A DNA stretch of 64,000 nucleotides from NCBI RefSeq assembly GCF_019774615.1, contig NZ_CP081496.1, positions 2,294,001 through 2,358,000 of the forward strand. The letters are read 5' to 3'. Origin of the DNA: Streptomyces sp. BHT-5-2. GTDB taxonomy: Bacteria; Actinomycetota; Actinomycetes; Streptomycetales; Streptomycetaceae. A program made the position numbers and the translations under genes. Positions within the stretch are counted from its first letter, which is position 1; each line of letters begins with the position of its first letter. Under the pieces are notes generated by a model that worked only from the letters and a program-made list of their open reading frames with translations, did no database searches and was not told the DNA's origin. Below, piece by piece: positions 20,184-28,763 of this stretch.

Positions 20184-22174
20184 GTACGGCCGCACCCCCG
20201 ACCACGGCCGGCGCGCTCGGCGCCGGCAGGCTCCGTCCGATACAGGCCCTGCTGCGCCGCCGCGGCCTCGCCAAGCTCCTGCTGCTCGTCGTCGCCGCGG
20301 CGGTCCTCGTGCCGGTCGCCCAGGCCGCCTGGCCGGGCGCGGCCTGGCCCAGCGCCCTGACCGTCGACGTCTCCGGACCGCTCGACCACGCCAGCAACTG
20401 GATCATCGACAACCGCGACAGCCACTGGCTGTTCGTCTACGTCCTGGGCCACCTCAGCAACGCCGTGGTGCTCTCCGTCCGCGGCGTCTACCTGCTGCTG
20501 CTGGCGCTCGGCTGGACCGGTGTGACGGCCGGTGTGACGCTGCTGGCCTGGCGCGTCGCCGGCGTCCGGATCGCCGCCACCGCACTGGTGTCCTTCCTGG
20601 TCAGCGGCGCGCTCGGGATGTGGATCCCGACCATGCAGACGCTGGCCCTGATGATCGTCGCGGTGCTCGCCTCGGTCGTCGTCGGCGCGCTCCTCGGGCT
20701 CGCCGCCGGGCTCTCCCCGCGGCTGTTCAAGATCCTCCGCCCGGTCCTCGACACCATGCAGGTGCTCCCGGCCTTCGCCTACCTCCTGCCGGTCGTCATG
20801 ATCTTCGGCATCGGCGTGCCGGCCGCGCTGCTGGCCACCGTGATCTACGCGGCGCCGCCGATGGCCCGGCTCACCGCGCTCGGGCTGCGCGGCGCGGACG
20901 CCGGCGTCCTGGAGGCGGTCTCCTCGCTCGGCGCCACCGGACGCCAGCGGCTGCTGACCGCCCGCCTCCCGCTGGCCCGCAAGGAACTCCTCCTCGGCGT
21001 CAACCAGACGATCATGATGGCGCTGTCCATGGCCGTGATCGCCTCGATGATCGGCGCCGCCGGCCTCGGCGACCGCGTCTACCAGGCGCTCGCCTCCGTC
21101 GACGTCGGCGCCGCGCTCGCCGCCGCCGTCCCGATCGTGCTGCTGGCCATCGTCATGGACCGCACCACCGCCGCGGCCGGCGAGAAGCTCGGCGCGGCCC
21201 CGGCCGCGGCCGGCCCGCGGCTGCTGCGCGGCTGGCCCGTCTGGGCCGGCATCGCCGTGCTCACCGCGGTGGCCGCGCTCGCCGGCCGGCTGGCCGGCTC
21301 CACCATCTGGCCCGCCGGTGCGACGCTCGCCATCGCCCGCCCGGTCAACGACGCCAAGGAGTGGATGGTCAACCACCTCTACTCCGGCGTGCCGGTCGTC
21401 GGCGGCACCGCCGACTGGGCCGCGCACTTCACCAACTGGGTGCTCAACCCGCTGCGGGACGGCCTGACCGCCCTCCCCTGGTACGGCGTGCTGCTCGTCG
21501 TCGCCGCGCTGGCCTGGCTCATCGGCACCTGGCGGACGGCCCTGACCGCCGTCCTGGCGATGGCCGCCGTCGGCGTGCTGGGCGTGTGGGGCCCGTCCAT
21601 GGACACCCTCTCCCAGGTCCTCGCCGCCCTGGTGCTGACCCTGGTGCTGGGCATCGGCGTCGGCATCCTCGCGGCCGGCAGCAAGCGCTTCGAGGCCGTG
21701 CTGCGCCCGGTCCTGGACGTCATGCAGACCATGCCGCAGTTCGTCTACCTGATCCCCGTCGTGGCGCTGTTCGCGGTGGGCCGCGCGCCGGCCGCCGCCG
21801 CGGCCGTGGTCTACGCCCTGCCGGCCGTCATCCGGATCACCACCCAGGGCCTGCGCCAGGTGGACCCGGGCGCCATGGAGTCCGCCGAGTCCCTGGGCGC
21901 CACCCGCTGGCAGACCCTGCGGCAGGTCCAACTCCCGCTCGCCCGGCCCGCGTTGCTGCTGGCCGTCAACCAGGGCGTGGTGCTCGTCCTCGCCGTCGTC
22001 ATCATCGGCGGCCTGGTCGGCGGCGGTGCCCTCGGCTACGACGTGGTCACCGGCCTGGCCACCGGCAACCTCGCCCTCGGCCTGGTCGCCGGCGTCGCCA
22101 TCGTCTGCCTGGGCCTGATGCTCGACCGGGTCACCCAGCCCACGGAACGGCGCACCGCCGGGAAGGGAGCCTGA
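20180..22174 (+). CDS. Glycine betaine/proline-type ABC permease, internally duplicated
   Basis: 664 residues containing two complete BPD_transp_1 permease halves in one chain, whereas the usual OpuAB/ProW has one. Each half carries an N-terminal periplasmic-facing stretch followed by a helix bundle, and its own EAA loop: EAVSSLGATGRQRLLTARLP near residue 255 and ESAESLGATRWQTLRQVQLP near residue 570. Each also repeats the LRPVLDxMQ / LLPVV block. The fused protein could form the transmembrane pair by itself. Start ATG 20180 follows GAGGCCGGGC and overlaps the stop of the 56-residue ORF. Confidence 0.92.
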   Translation: MSTAAPPTTAGALGAGRLRPIQALLRRRGLAKLLLLVVAAAVLVPVAQAAWPGAAWPSALTVDVSGPLDHASNWIIDNRDSHWLFVYVLGHLSNAVVLSVRGVYLLLLALGWTGVTAGVTLLAWRVAGVRIAATALVSFLVSGALGMWIPTMQTLALMIVAVLASVVVGALLGLAAGLSPRLFKILRPVLDTMQVLPAFAYLLPVVMIFGIGVPAALLATVIYAAPPMARLTALGLRGADAGVLEAVSSLGATGRQRLLTARLPLARKELLLGVNQTIMMALSMAVIASMIGAAGLGDRVYQALASVDVGAALAAAVPIVLLAIVMDRTTAAAGEKLGAAPAAAGPRLLRGWPVWAGIAVLTAVAALAGRLAGSTIWPAGATLAIARPVNDAKEWMVNHLYSGVPVVGGTADWAAHFTNWVLNPLRDGLTALPWYGVLLVVAALAWLIGTWRTALTAVLAMAAVGVLGVWGPSMDTLSQVLAALVLTLVLGIGVGILAAGSKRFEAVLRPVLDVMQTMPQFVYLIPVVALFAVGRAPAAAAAVVYALPAVIRITTQGLRQVDPGAMESAESLGATRWQTLRQVQLPLARPALLLAVNQGVVLVLAVVIIGGLVGGGALGYDVVTGLATGNLALGLVAGVAIVCLGLMLDRVTQPTERRTAGKGA

Positions 22175-22176
22175 CC

Positions 22177-23181
22177 ATGCCCCGTATGCCGATACGCACC
22201 CGGACGCTCGCCAAGGGACTCGCGGCGACCGCCGCGAGCGGTGCCCTGCTGGTCTCCCTCTCCGCCTGCGGCAAGGCCGACATGACCAAGCAGGGGTCGC
22301 CGTTCGCCGCCGCCAAGGGCTCCAAGTCGGTCACCCTGTCCGTGCAGACCTGGGTCGGCGCCCAGGCCAACGTCGCGGTGGCGCAGTACCTGCTCGAACA
22401 CGAGCTGGGCTACCACGTCGACACCGTCCAGGTGGACGAGATCCCCGCCTGGGACGCCCTGAGCCAGGGCCGGGTCGACGCCATCCTGGAGGACTGGGGC
22501 CACCCCGACCAGGAGAAGCGCTACGTCCAGGACAAGAAGACGATCACGGCGGGCGGCGGCAACGGCGTCACCGGCCACATCGGCTGGTGGGTGCCCAAGT
22601 ACTGGGCCGACGCCCACCCCGACGTCACCAACTGGAAGAACCTCAACAAGTACGCCAAGGAACTCCGTACCTCGGAGAGCGGCAACAAGGGCCAGTTGAT
22701 GGACGGTTCGCCGTCCTACGTGACCAACGACAAGGCGCTGGTGAAGAACCTCGGCCTGAACTACCAGGTCGTCTTCGCCGGTTCCGAGGCCGCCCAGATC
22801 ACCCAGATCCAGCAGTTCGCCAAGCAGAAGAAGCCGTTCCTCACCTACTGGTACGAACCCCAGTGGCTCTTCAACCAGGTGCCGATGGTGGAGGTCAAAC
22901 TCCCGCCGTACACCGACGCCTGCGCGGCGAAGGGCACCAAGGACCCGCAGTCCATCGACTGCGCGTACCCCACCACCCCCCTCCAGAAGTACTTCAACAC
23001 CGACTTCGCCGAGAGCGGCAGCACCGCGGCGCGGTTCCTGAAGAACTTCCGCTGGGACAAGAAGGACCAGAACGAGGTCTCCGAAATGATCGCGTCCGGC
23101 GGGCTCTCCGCCGACGACGCGGCCAAGAAGTGGGTCCGGGAGCACCCCGACGTCTGGCACCGCTGGATTCCGAAGAAGTAG
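22177..23181 (+). CDS. Glycine betaine/choline-binding lipoprotein
   Basis: 334 residues. Type II signal peptide with lipobox LSAC at ~residue 30 (LLVSLSACGKADM), so it is anchored outside the membrane. The OpuAC fold shows the tryptophan-rich ligand cage: VQTWVGAQANVAVAQYLL, EDWGHPDQ, GHIGWWVPKYW and TYWYEPQWLF. It starts 2 bp after the permease stop. It completes an ATPase-permease-receptor set that would import the substrate oxidised by betA/betB, or betaine itself. Confidence 0.93.
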   Translation: MPRMPIRTRTLAKGLAATAASGALLVSLSACGKADMTKQGSPFAAAKGSKSVTLSVQTWVGAQANVAVAQYLLEHELGYHVDTVQVDEIPAWDALSQGRVDAILEDWGHPDQEKRYVQDKKTITAGGGNGVTGHIGWWVPKYWADAHPDVTNWKNLNKYAKELRTSESGNKGQLMDGSPSYVTNDKALVKNLGLNYQVVFAGSEAAQITQIQQFAKQKKPFLTYWYEPQWLFNQVPMVEVKLPPYTDACAAKGTKDPQSIDCAYPTTPLQKYFNTDFAESGSTAARFLKNFRWDKKDQNEVSEMIASGGLSADDAAKKWVREHPDVWHRWIPKK

Positions 23182-23222
23182 CCGGCTGCCGAAGAAGCAG
23201 CCGCCGCAGCATCACCACGCCA

Positions 23223-23259
23223 CCGGGCGGGACCGTTCCACGGGGACGGGCCCGCCCGG
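23223..23259 (+). terminator. Terminator of the betaine operon
   Basis: Perfect 9-bp arms CCGGGCGGG / CCCGCCCGG around a 19-base loop, between the convergent ends of the operon and the BPL-N gene. Confidence 0.7.
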
Positions 23260-23291
23260 CGGCGTTCGCCCGGAGGCCGCCCGAACGGCCG

Positions 23292-24038
23292 TCAGCCCGC
23301 CAGCAGTTCGTTCACCAGGTCCACCGCCAGGTCGTGGGTGTGGTGGACGGGGAGGCTCTCGTCGAGGAACCAGTCGTCGGTGGCCTCGGGGTGCGGGCCG
23401 ACCACGGCGACCTTCCCGGCGCCGCAGGGGGCGACGACGGCGGCGACGGTGCCGTTGGGATAGGTGGCCAGGACGGTGGCGTCGGCGCCCTCGTCGAGGA
23501 GGAAGTGCGGACCGTCCTGGAAGTAGACGGTGCGGGGCAGGCCCCGCCAGCGGGTCTCGACGACGGTGTCGCCGTCGTGCCGGACGGTGGCGCCCGGGGT
23601 GACGATGTACTGGTCGGTGTCGCCGGGCAGCAGGTCGAAGCCCGGGTCGTCGCCGGCCAGATAGCCGCCGAGGCAGAAGCCCAGATAGCGGCCGCCGCCC
23701 TGGACGTAGTCGCGGATCTCGCAGGCGTGCCTGCGCAGCCGGCGGTAGGCGGGGGCCAGGGAGCCGCCGCCCGGCTGGGCGTAGAGGTGGGCGTGCGCCA
23801 GGGACGCGGCGGAGAGCGGGACCGTCTCGTGCGGGCCGGTGTAGCGGACGTCGAGGTTCCAGGGGCCGGCGGCGAGCAGTTCGGCGACCGCCTCGGAGCA
23901 GCCGGCCGGGCGTGCGGCCGGGCCGCGGTAGACCAGGGCCAGGCGGCGGCCGTCGGGCGCGGGAAGGAGGGGGGACTCCGTCTCGTCGCGGGCGCCGAAG
24001 GCCCGGCGGAGGGAGCCGAGGAGGCCGTCTGGGGGCAT
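23292..24038 (-). CDS. BPL-N / class I glutamine-amidotransferase-like protein
   Basis: 248 residues. Motifs of the biotin-protein-ligase N-terminal (BPL_N) family of flavodoxin-like amidotransferase folds: LALVYRGPAA, SLAHAHLYAQPGGGSLAPAY, IRDYVQGGGRYLGFCLGGYLAG (nucleophile-elbow-like Cys), and near the C-terminus VVGPHPEATDDWF (His-x-Glu pair). These pieces outline a Cys-His-Glu triad. The start is taken at ATG 24038, 5 bp after the upstream synthetase stop; the much longer open frame above it is antisense to other domains. It probably works with the Pls-like synthetase, for example as a hydrolase or transferase on its product; that is inference from position. Confidence 0.8.
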   Translation of the reverse strand: MPPDGLLGSLRRAFGARDETESPLLPAPDGRRLALVYRGPAARPAGCSEAVAELLAAGPWNLDVRYTGPHETVPLSAASLAHAHLYAQPGGGSLAPAYRRLRRHACEIRDYVQGGGRYLGFCLGGYLAGDDPGFDLLPGDTDQYIVTPGATVRHDGDTVVETRWRGLPRTVYFQDGPHFLLDEGADATVLATYPNGTVAAVVAPCGAGKVAVVGPHPEATDDWFLDESLPVHHTHDLAVDLVNELLAG

Positions 24039-24043
24039 GGGAC

Positions 24044-27000
24044 TCACCGTGCGGGGCTGGTGGGGTGCGGGGCCGGGGCGGGTGGGCGGTCCGCGGGCCG
24101 GAGGGGCAGGCCCTGGGCGGGGATGCCGCGCCACGCCGTACCGGGGACGAGGTACTCGCCCTTCATGACCAGGGACAGCGCGTCGAGCCAGACGCCCTCG
24201 CCGACGATGCCGTCGTAGAGCACGACCGAGCGGCTGCCGACGCCGGCGCCGGCCCGGACGGTGACCTTCGACATCTTCATGACCCGGTCCTCGAAGAGAT
24301 GCGTCTGCAAGCTTACGCCGGCGCCGATCGCCGCGTCGTCGCCCACCTCGACCAGGTCGAACTCGGTGAGGAAGGTGGTGGCCAGCCACGTCCGGCGGCC
24401 GATCCGGGCGCCGAACAGGCGCAGCGCCGGCGGCAGGAACGGGGTGCCGGCGAGGGCGGCGAGCCCGGCCGGCACCGCGGCCGCCTCGTACAGGCCGGTG
24501 ACGAACTCGGTGCGCCGGACGAAGCCGCTCCACAGGGGCTCGACGCGCGGCCGGTAGCGGCCGACCACCAGCCACTTGAGCAGTGCGCAGGCGGCGACGA
24601 CGGCGAGGCCGGCGGCCATGAGGAGGACCGGGGCGAGCAGCACCGGCAGGGCCGGGGAGGGGCTGTGGGCGAGGCCGGAGAGCGCGAGGAGGAAGAGGTA
24701 GGCGCTGGTGCCCACGAGGGCCGCCGGCATCGTCGCGCGGAGGTATTCGACGGCCAGGCGGCGGCGGACCGCCCGGCGGGTGGGGCGGAAGGTCAGCTCC
24801 TCGGGGAAGGTGCCGCTGCTCTGGCGCCGTGGGAGGCGGAACGCGGGGGAGCCCAGCCAGGAGCTGCCGGCGGGCACCTCCTCCTCGGGCGGCACGGTGC
24901 CGACGCCGATCAGCGAGTTCGGCCCGGTCCGCGTCCCGGCCGGCAGATACGCGGCGTTGCCGACGAACGCGCGGTGGCCCACCTCGGTGCGGCGGCACAG
25001 GACCCGGCCGCCGGCGAACGTCGCGCCGCCGACCCCCGCCATGTCCGCGACGAAGCTGCCCTCGCCGAGGGCCAGCAGGTCCGGGTCGAGGTGGGAGGCG
25101 GTGGACACCTCGGCGCCGGGGCCGATCCGGGCGCCCAGCAGCCGCAGCCAGGGGACGGTGTAGAGGGTGGCGTAGAGGGAGTTGGTGAGGGCGAGGCTGG
25201 ACTCCAGCAGTTTGTCGGAGAGCCACTTGCGCACACCGAGGCCGGAGCGGACCGAGTGGACGCCGACCGGGGTGCGGCGCAGCAGCAGCCGCTTGGCGCC
25301 GGCGACCGCGGCGCAGACCGAGAGCACGTAGAGGGGCGCGGCCGCCACCAGGGAGACCAGGACGGTGGGGCCGCCGCCCCAGGCCAGCCAGGCACACCAC
25401 ACCAGCGCGGCGCCGGGCACCACGGCGGCCAGGGCGAGCAGTTCGAGGAGGACGACGCCCAGCAGTGCGGCCGTGCGGTGTGCGGCCGTGAGGTGACTCG
25501 CCCGGCCGCGCCCGGCCGGGCCGTCGGCGCGCAGCATCTCCTCGACGTCCGGGGCCAGGGCCGCCACCGGGGAGGGCGGGGAGCCGGCCCACCGGGCACC
25601 GGGCGGCACGGCCTCGCCCTGACCGAGCGCCGACTGCTCGCCGAGCCCCGCGCCCGTCCCGATGCGGGCGCCCGGTTCCAGCACCGCGTGGGCCCCTACG
25701 TAGGCGCGGGGGCCGATGTCTATCGGGGCGACGGTCACCCAGCCGTCGGCCACCCGCCAGGCGCGCAGGGTGACGCCGTAGCCGATCGAGGCGTCCGCGC
25801 CGATCCGGACCAGGGACGGCAGCGGGACGGCGCCGGTGGCGACGGTCGTCCGCGGCCCGATCCGGGCGCCCAGCAGCCGCAGATAGCCGCCCATCAGGGG
25901 GGAGCCGCTGAGCACGGGCAGCGGGCTCGCGCCCAGCAGGAGGCCGAGCGTCCACAGCCGGAGGTAGGTCGCGCCCCACAGGGGATAGCGGCCCGGCCGG
26001 ATGCCGGCGGCCAGGGGGCGGGCGAGCAGCACCGGCAGCAGCCAGCGCACCCCGAAATAGCCGACCAGCGCGGCCAGTACGGGCTGTACGGGGACCGGGG
26101 TCCGGCCGGTGAACACGCCGCCCTGCCGGCTGAAGACGACGGCCAGCGGCACGGTGGTGGCGAAGAACAGCAGGTAGAGGACGGCGGCCTGCACCAGCCC
26201 GGCCACGGCGATCCGGGCCCCGCTGTGCCGGAGCGGCCGGGGACGGACCTGGGGCGGCGCCGGCGCGGCGGTGCCGGGGCCGCTGTCGGCGCCCGGACCC
26301 GTACCGCCCCCACCTGCCGCAACGCCCCCGCCCGCCGCGCTGTCGCCGTTCGCCGAACGGGCCTCGGGGACCTCCGGGCCCCCCGGTTGCGGCGCCATGT
26401 TCAGACCGGCCGCCAGCCCCCGCACCGTCGGACGGGCGTAGAGAGTGCGCAGGGTCGCGCCGGTGCCGCTGCCGATGCCGCGGCTGCGGAGCAGCGAGAC
26501 GACCTGGGCGGCGAGCAGCGAGTGCCCGCCGAGGTCGTCGAAGAAGTCCGCCTCCGTGGACAGCGCGTCGGGTGCCATGCCGAAGACCTCGGCCCAGACT
26601 TCCCGCACCCGGGCCTCCAACTCGCCCCGCGGCGGCACCACCCGGCCGCCGCCGCCCAGCCGGCGCCCGGACGGCACGGGCAGCCGCCGGCGGTCCACCT
26701 TGCCGCTCGGCATGGCCGGCAGCCGGGGCAGGACGTCGAGGAACGGCGGCACCATGTAGGCCGGGAGCCGCTGCCGCAGATGCTGGTGGAGGCGGGCCAC
26801 CAGTGCCTCCTCCGCCGCCGCGGCCGCCGGCCCGTCGCCGTTCGAGGTCGGCACCACGTACGCCGACAACTCCTGGCTCGCCCCCGCGCCGTCGCGGTCC
26901 GGCAGCCGCACCAGCGCGGTGGCCGCCTCGGCCACCCCGGCGTCCTCCAGCAGCACGTTGTCGATCTCGCCGAGGTCGACCCGGTAGCCGCGGACCTTCA

Positions 27001-28267
27001 CCTCGTCGTCGGCCCGCCCCAGGAACGCGATCTCCCCGTCCGCGGTGACCCGGCCCAGGTCGCCGGTGCGGTACAGCCGGCCGCCGCCGGCGGCCGCCGG
27101 ATGCTCGACGAAGCGCTCCGCGGTCAGTTCCGGGCGCCCCACATAGCCGCGGGCGACACCGGGGCCGCCCACGCAGATCTCACCGACCGCCCCGTCCGGT
27201 ACCGGCCGGAGCTCCTCGTCCAGCAGCACCACCGTGTACGTGGGCAGCGGCCGGCCGATCGTCACCGGCCGGCCCGGCCGCAGCTCCGCGACGGTCGCGG
27301 TGACGGTGGTCTCGGTCGGCCCGTAGGTGTTGAGGATCCGCCGCCCCGGCCGGCTCCACCGCTCGACGAGCCGGGCCGGGCACGCCTCGCCGCCCACCAT
27401 CAGGGCGCGCACCCCCGGCAGATCCCGGGGGAGCGTCGCCAGCAGCGTCGGGACGCAGTAGAAGACGGTGATGCCCAACTCGTCCAGTGCGTCGGCGAGT
27501 TCGGCCCCGAACCGCCCGGCCCCCGACTCGGCCGGCCCCGCGACGAGGGTCGCGCCCACCGCCCAGGTGGGCCAGATCTCCTCGATGGAGAAGTCGAAGG
27601 AGACGGTCATGCCCTGGTAGACCCGGTCCTCCGGGCGCACGTCGTAGACACCGGGGACGACGGCGAGGAAGTTGCAGATGCTGGAGTGCGCGATGGCCAC
27701 GCCCTTGGGGCGGCCGCTGGAGCCCGAGGTGTACATGATGTACGCGAGCGGGTCGACGGGATCGTCGTCCTCCGGGCCCGGCGGTGCCGCCGCCCGCGCC
27801 GGGGCCGGGCGCCGCGCCGGGGCCGGCACCCGCGGCCGGGTGGCCGGCGCCGCGGCCAGCTCCGCCGCCCGGGTGTCCAGCTCCACCACCTGCGCCCCGA
27901 GCCCCGCCACCGCGCCCGCCCGCCCGGCCACCGTCAGCACCGCGTCCGCCTGCGCGTCCGAGGCGATGAAGGCGATCCGGTCCGCGGGCGCCGCCGGGTC
28001 GACGGGGACGAACGTCGCCCCGGCCTTGCCCACCGCCAGCAGGGCGGCGTACAGCTCCACCGACCGCGGCACCAGCAGCGCGACCCGGCACCCCGCGCCG
28101 ACGCCCAGCCCGCGCAGGTGGTGGGCGATCCGGTTGGCACGGGCGTCGAGTTCCGCATACGTCAGGACGTGCCCGCCGCACTCCAGCGCCGTCGCCGACG
28201 GCATCCGGTCACAGGTGGTCTCGAAGACGCGGTGCAGCCGCGTCCCGCCCCACCTGGTCGTGCCCAT
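24044..28267 (-). CDS. Pls/PosA-like membrane non-ribosomal peptide synthetase (A-T-six TM with three LbH domains)
   Basis: 1407 residues. Adenylation domain (~10-510): YIMYTSGSSGRPKGVAIAHS, FDFSIEEIW, NTYGPTETT, GELYRTGDLGR-like RLYRTGDLGR, and MPSGKVDRRRLP. Carrier domain with the phosphopantetheine serine in DDLGGHSLLAAQVV near 582. A Gly/Ala-rich linker (~600-670) follows, then three copies of a two-helix membrane pair plus a left-handed beta-helix acyltransferase-like domain, each opening R-L-[LF]-G-A-R-I-G (around 790, 1035 and 1280). There is no HHxxxDG condensation domain. This is the plan of epsilon-poly-lysine synthetase Pls and its relatives, which polymerise one amino acid iteratively at the membrane. 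The substrate-pocket code I read is D-F-E-Y-M-G-T-V-T-K (tentative); its acidic third position fits a cationic amino acid. The ATG at 28267 follows GATGGAGTC. Confidence 0.88.
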   Translation of the reverse strand: MGTTRWGGTRLHRVFETTCDRMPSATALECGGHVLTYAELDARANRIAHHLRGLGVGAGCRVALLVPRSVELYAALLAVGKAGATFVPVDPAAPADRIAFIASDAQADAVLTVAGRAGAVAGLGAQVVELDTRAAELAAAPATRPRVPAPARRPAPARAAAPPGPEDDDPVDPLAYIMYTSGSSGRPKGVAIAHSSICNFLAVVPGVYDVRPEDRVYQGMTVSFDFSIEEIWPTWAVGATLVAGPAESGAGRFGAELADALDELGITVFYCVPTLLATLPRDLPGVRALMVGGEACPARLVERWSRPGRRILNTYGPTETTVTATVAELRPGRPVTIGRPLPTYTVVLLDEELRPVPDGAVGEICVGGPGVARGYVGRPELTAERFVEHPAAAGGGRLYRTGDLGRVTADGEIAFLGRADDEVKVRGYRVDLGEIDNVLLEDAGVAEAATALVRLPDRDGAGASQELSAYVVPTSNGDGPAAAAAEEALVARLHQHLRQRLPAYMVPPFLDVLPRLPAMPSGKVDRRRLPVPSGRRLGGGGRVVPPRGELEARVREVWAEVFGMAPDALSTEADFFDDLGGHSLLAAQVVSLLRSRGIGSGTGATLRTLYARPTVRGLAAGLNMAPQPGGPEVPEARSANGDSAAGGGVAAGGGGTGPGADSGPGTAAPAPPQVRPRPLRHSGARIAVAGLVQAAVLYLLFFATTVPLAVVFSRQGGVFTGRTPVPVQPVLAALVGYFGVRWLLPVLLARPLAAGIRPGRYPLWGATYLRLWTLGLLLGASPLPVLSGSPLMGGYLRLLGARIGPRTTVATGAVPLPSLVRIGADASIGYGVTLRAWRVADGWVTVAPIDIGPRAYVGAHAVLEPGARIGTGAGLGEQSALGQGEAVPPGARWAGSPPSPVAALAPDVEEMLRADGPAGRGRASHLTAAHRTAALLGVVLLELLALAAVVPGAALVWCAWLAWGGGPTVLVSLVAAAPLYVLSVCAAVAGAKRLLLRRTPVGVHSVRSGLGVRKWLSDKLLESSLALTNSLYATLYTVPWLRLLGARIGPGAEVSTASHLDPDLLALGEGSFVADMAGVGGATFAGGRVLCRRTEVGHRAFVGNAAYLPAGTRTGPNSLIGVGTVPPEEEVPAGSSWLGSPAFRLPRRQSSGTFPEELTFRPTRRAVRRRLAVEYLRATMPAALVGTSAYLFLLALSGLAHSPSPALPVLLAPVLLMAAGLAVVAACALLKWLVVGRYRPRVEPLWSGFVRRTEFVTGLYEAAAVPAGLAALAGTPFLPPALRLFGARIGRRTWLATTFLTEFDLVEVGDDAAIGAGVSLQTHLFEDRVMKMSKVTVRAGAGVGSRSVVLYDGIVGEGVWLDALSLVMKGEYLVPGTAWRGIPAQGLPLRPADRPPAPAPHPTSPAR

Positions 28268-28514
28268 GACTCCATCGCAGCGCCGATCACGCGTGATCGC
28301 ATGTCCGGTCGCGGGTGATCGCATCCGGTCAGATGCCCACGGTGCGGGCCGCGTCAGCCGCGATACCGGACGTCACCCGATCGTATGGCCGCGGTCACGC
28401 CGGGCCACCGCGTGCGCCCTCGGCGCTCCAGGCTGGGAGGCGCCCCCCATCCCATCCGGGGACCCGTCCCGGACCCACCGGGAACGCCCCGGCGCACGGA
28501 AGGCCCGGCCCGTC

Positions 28515-28736
28515 ATGTCTCTGCCGCCGCCGCACTGCCCGACCCCCGACTGCGACGACCACCTGTGGAAGGACACCACGACCACCGAGGTCCACCGGGA
28601 CAACTGGCGCTGGTGGTGCCACCGTTGCGACAAGAAGTGCTACCCGACCCGCGAGCAGATCGAGGAGTACCGGAACGCGGTCGGGACGGGCTGCCGGGAC
28701 CCACGGGACCCCCGGGTGGCGGCCCGCCCCCACTGA
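28515..28736 (+). CDS. Zinc-ribbon-like mini-protein
   Basis: 73 residues starting at ATG 28515. It carries two cysteine pairs, HCPTPDCDDHLW and WWCHRCDKKCYP, separated by TTTTEVHRDNWR, a classic zinc-ribbon arrangement, followed by a helix TREQIEEYRNA. Codon third positions are G/C-biased, and the spacing of Cys and Trp looks selected. No family name is recognised. It is upstream of and divergent from the Pls-like gene, and convergent with the fabV-type gene. Confidence 0.65.
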   Translation: MSLPPPHCPTPDCDDHLWKDTTTTEVHRDNWRWWCHRCDKKCYPTREQIEEYRNAVGTGCRDPRDPRVAARPH

Positions 28737-28752
28737 CCGCGCCCCGGCGCGG
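28737..28752. terminator. Short hairpin between convergent genes
   Basis: CCGCGC-CCCG-GCGCGG directly after the stop of the zinc-ribbon gene; a weak candidate terminator for either strand. Confidence 0.35.
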
Positions 28753-28763
28753 AGCGCGGGCCG

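Noticed and set aside
24044..25979. Upstream extension of the BPL-N frame over the Pls-like gene
   Set aside because: It is a shadow of the Pls-like gene in another frame; the real start is at ATG 24038.
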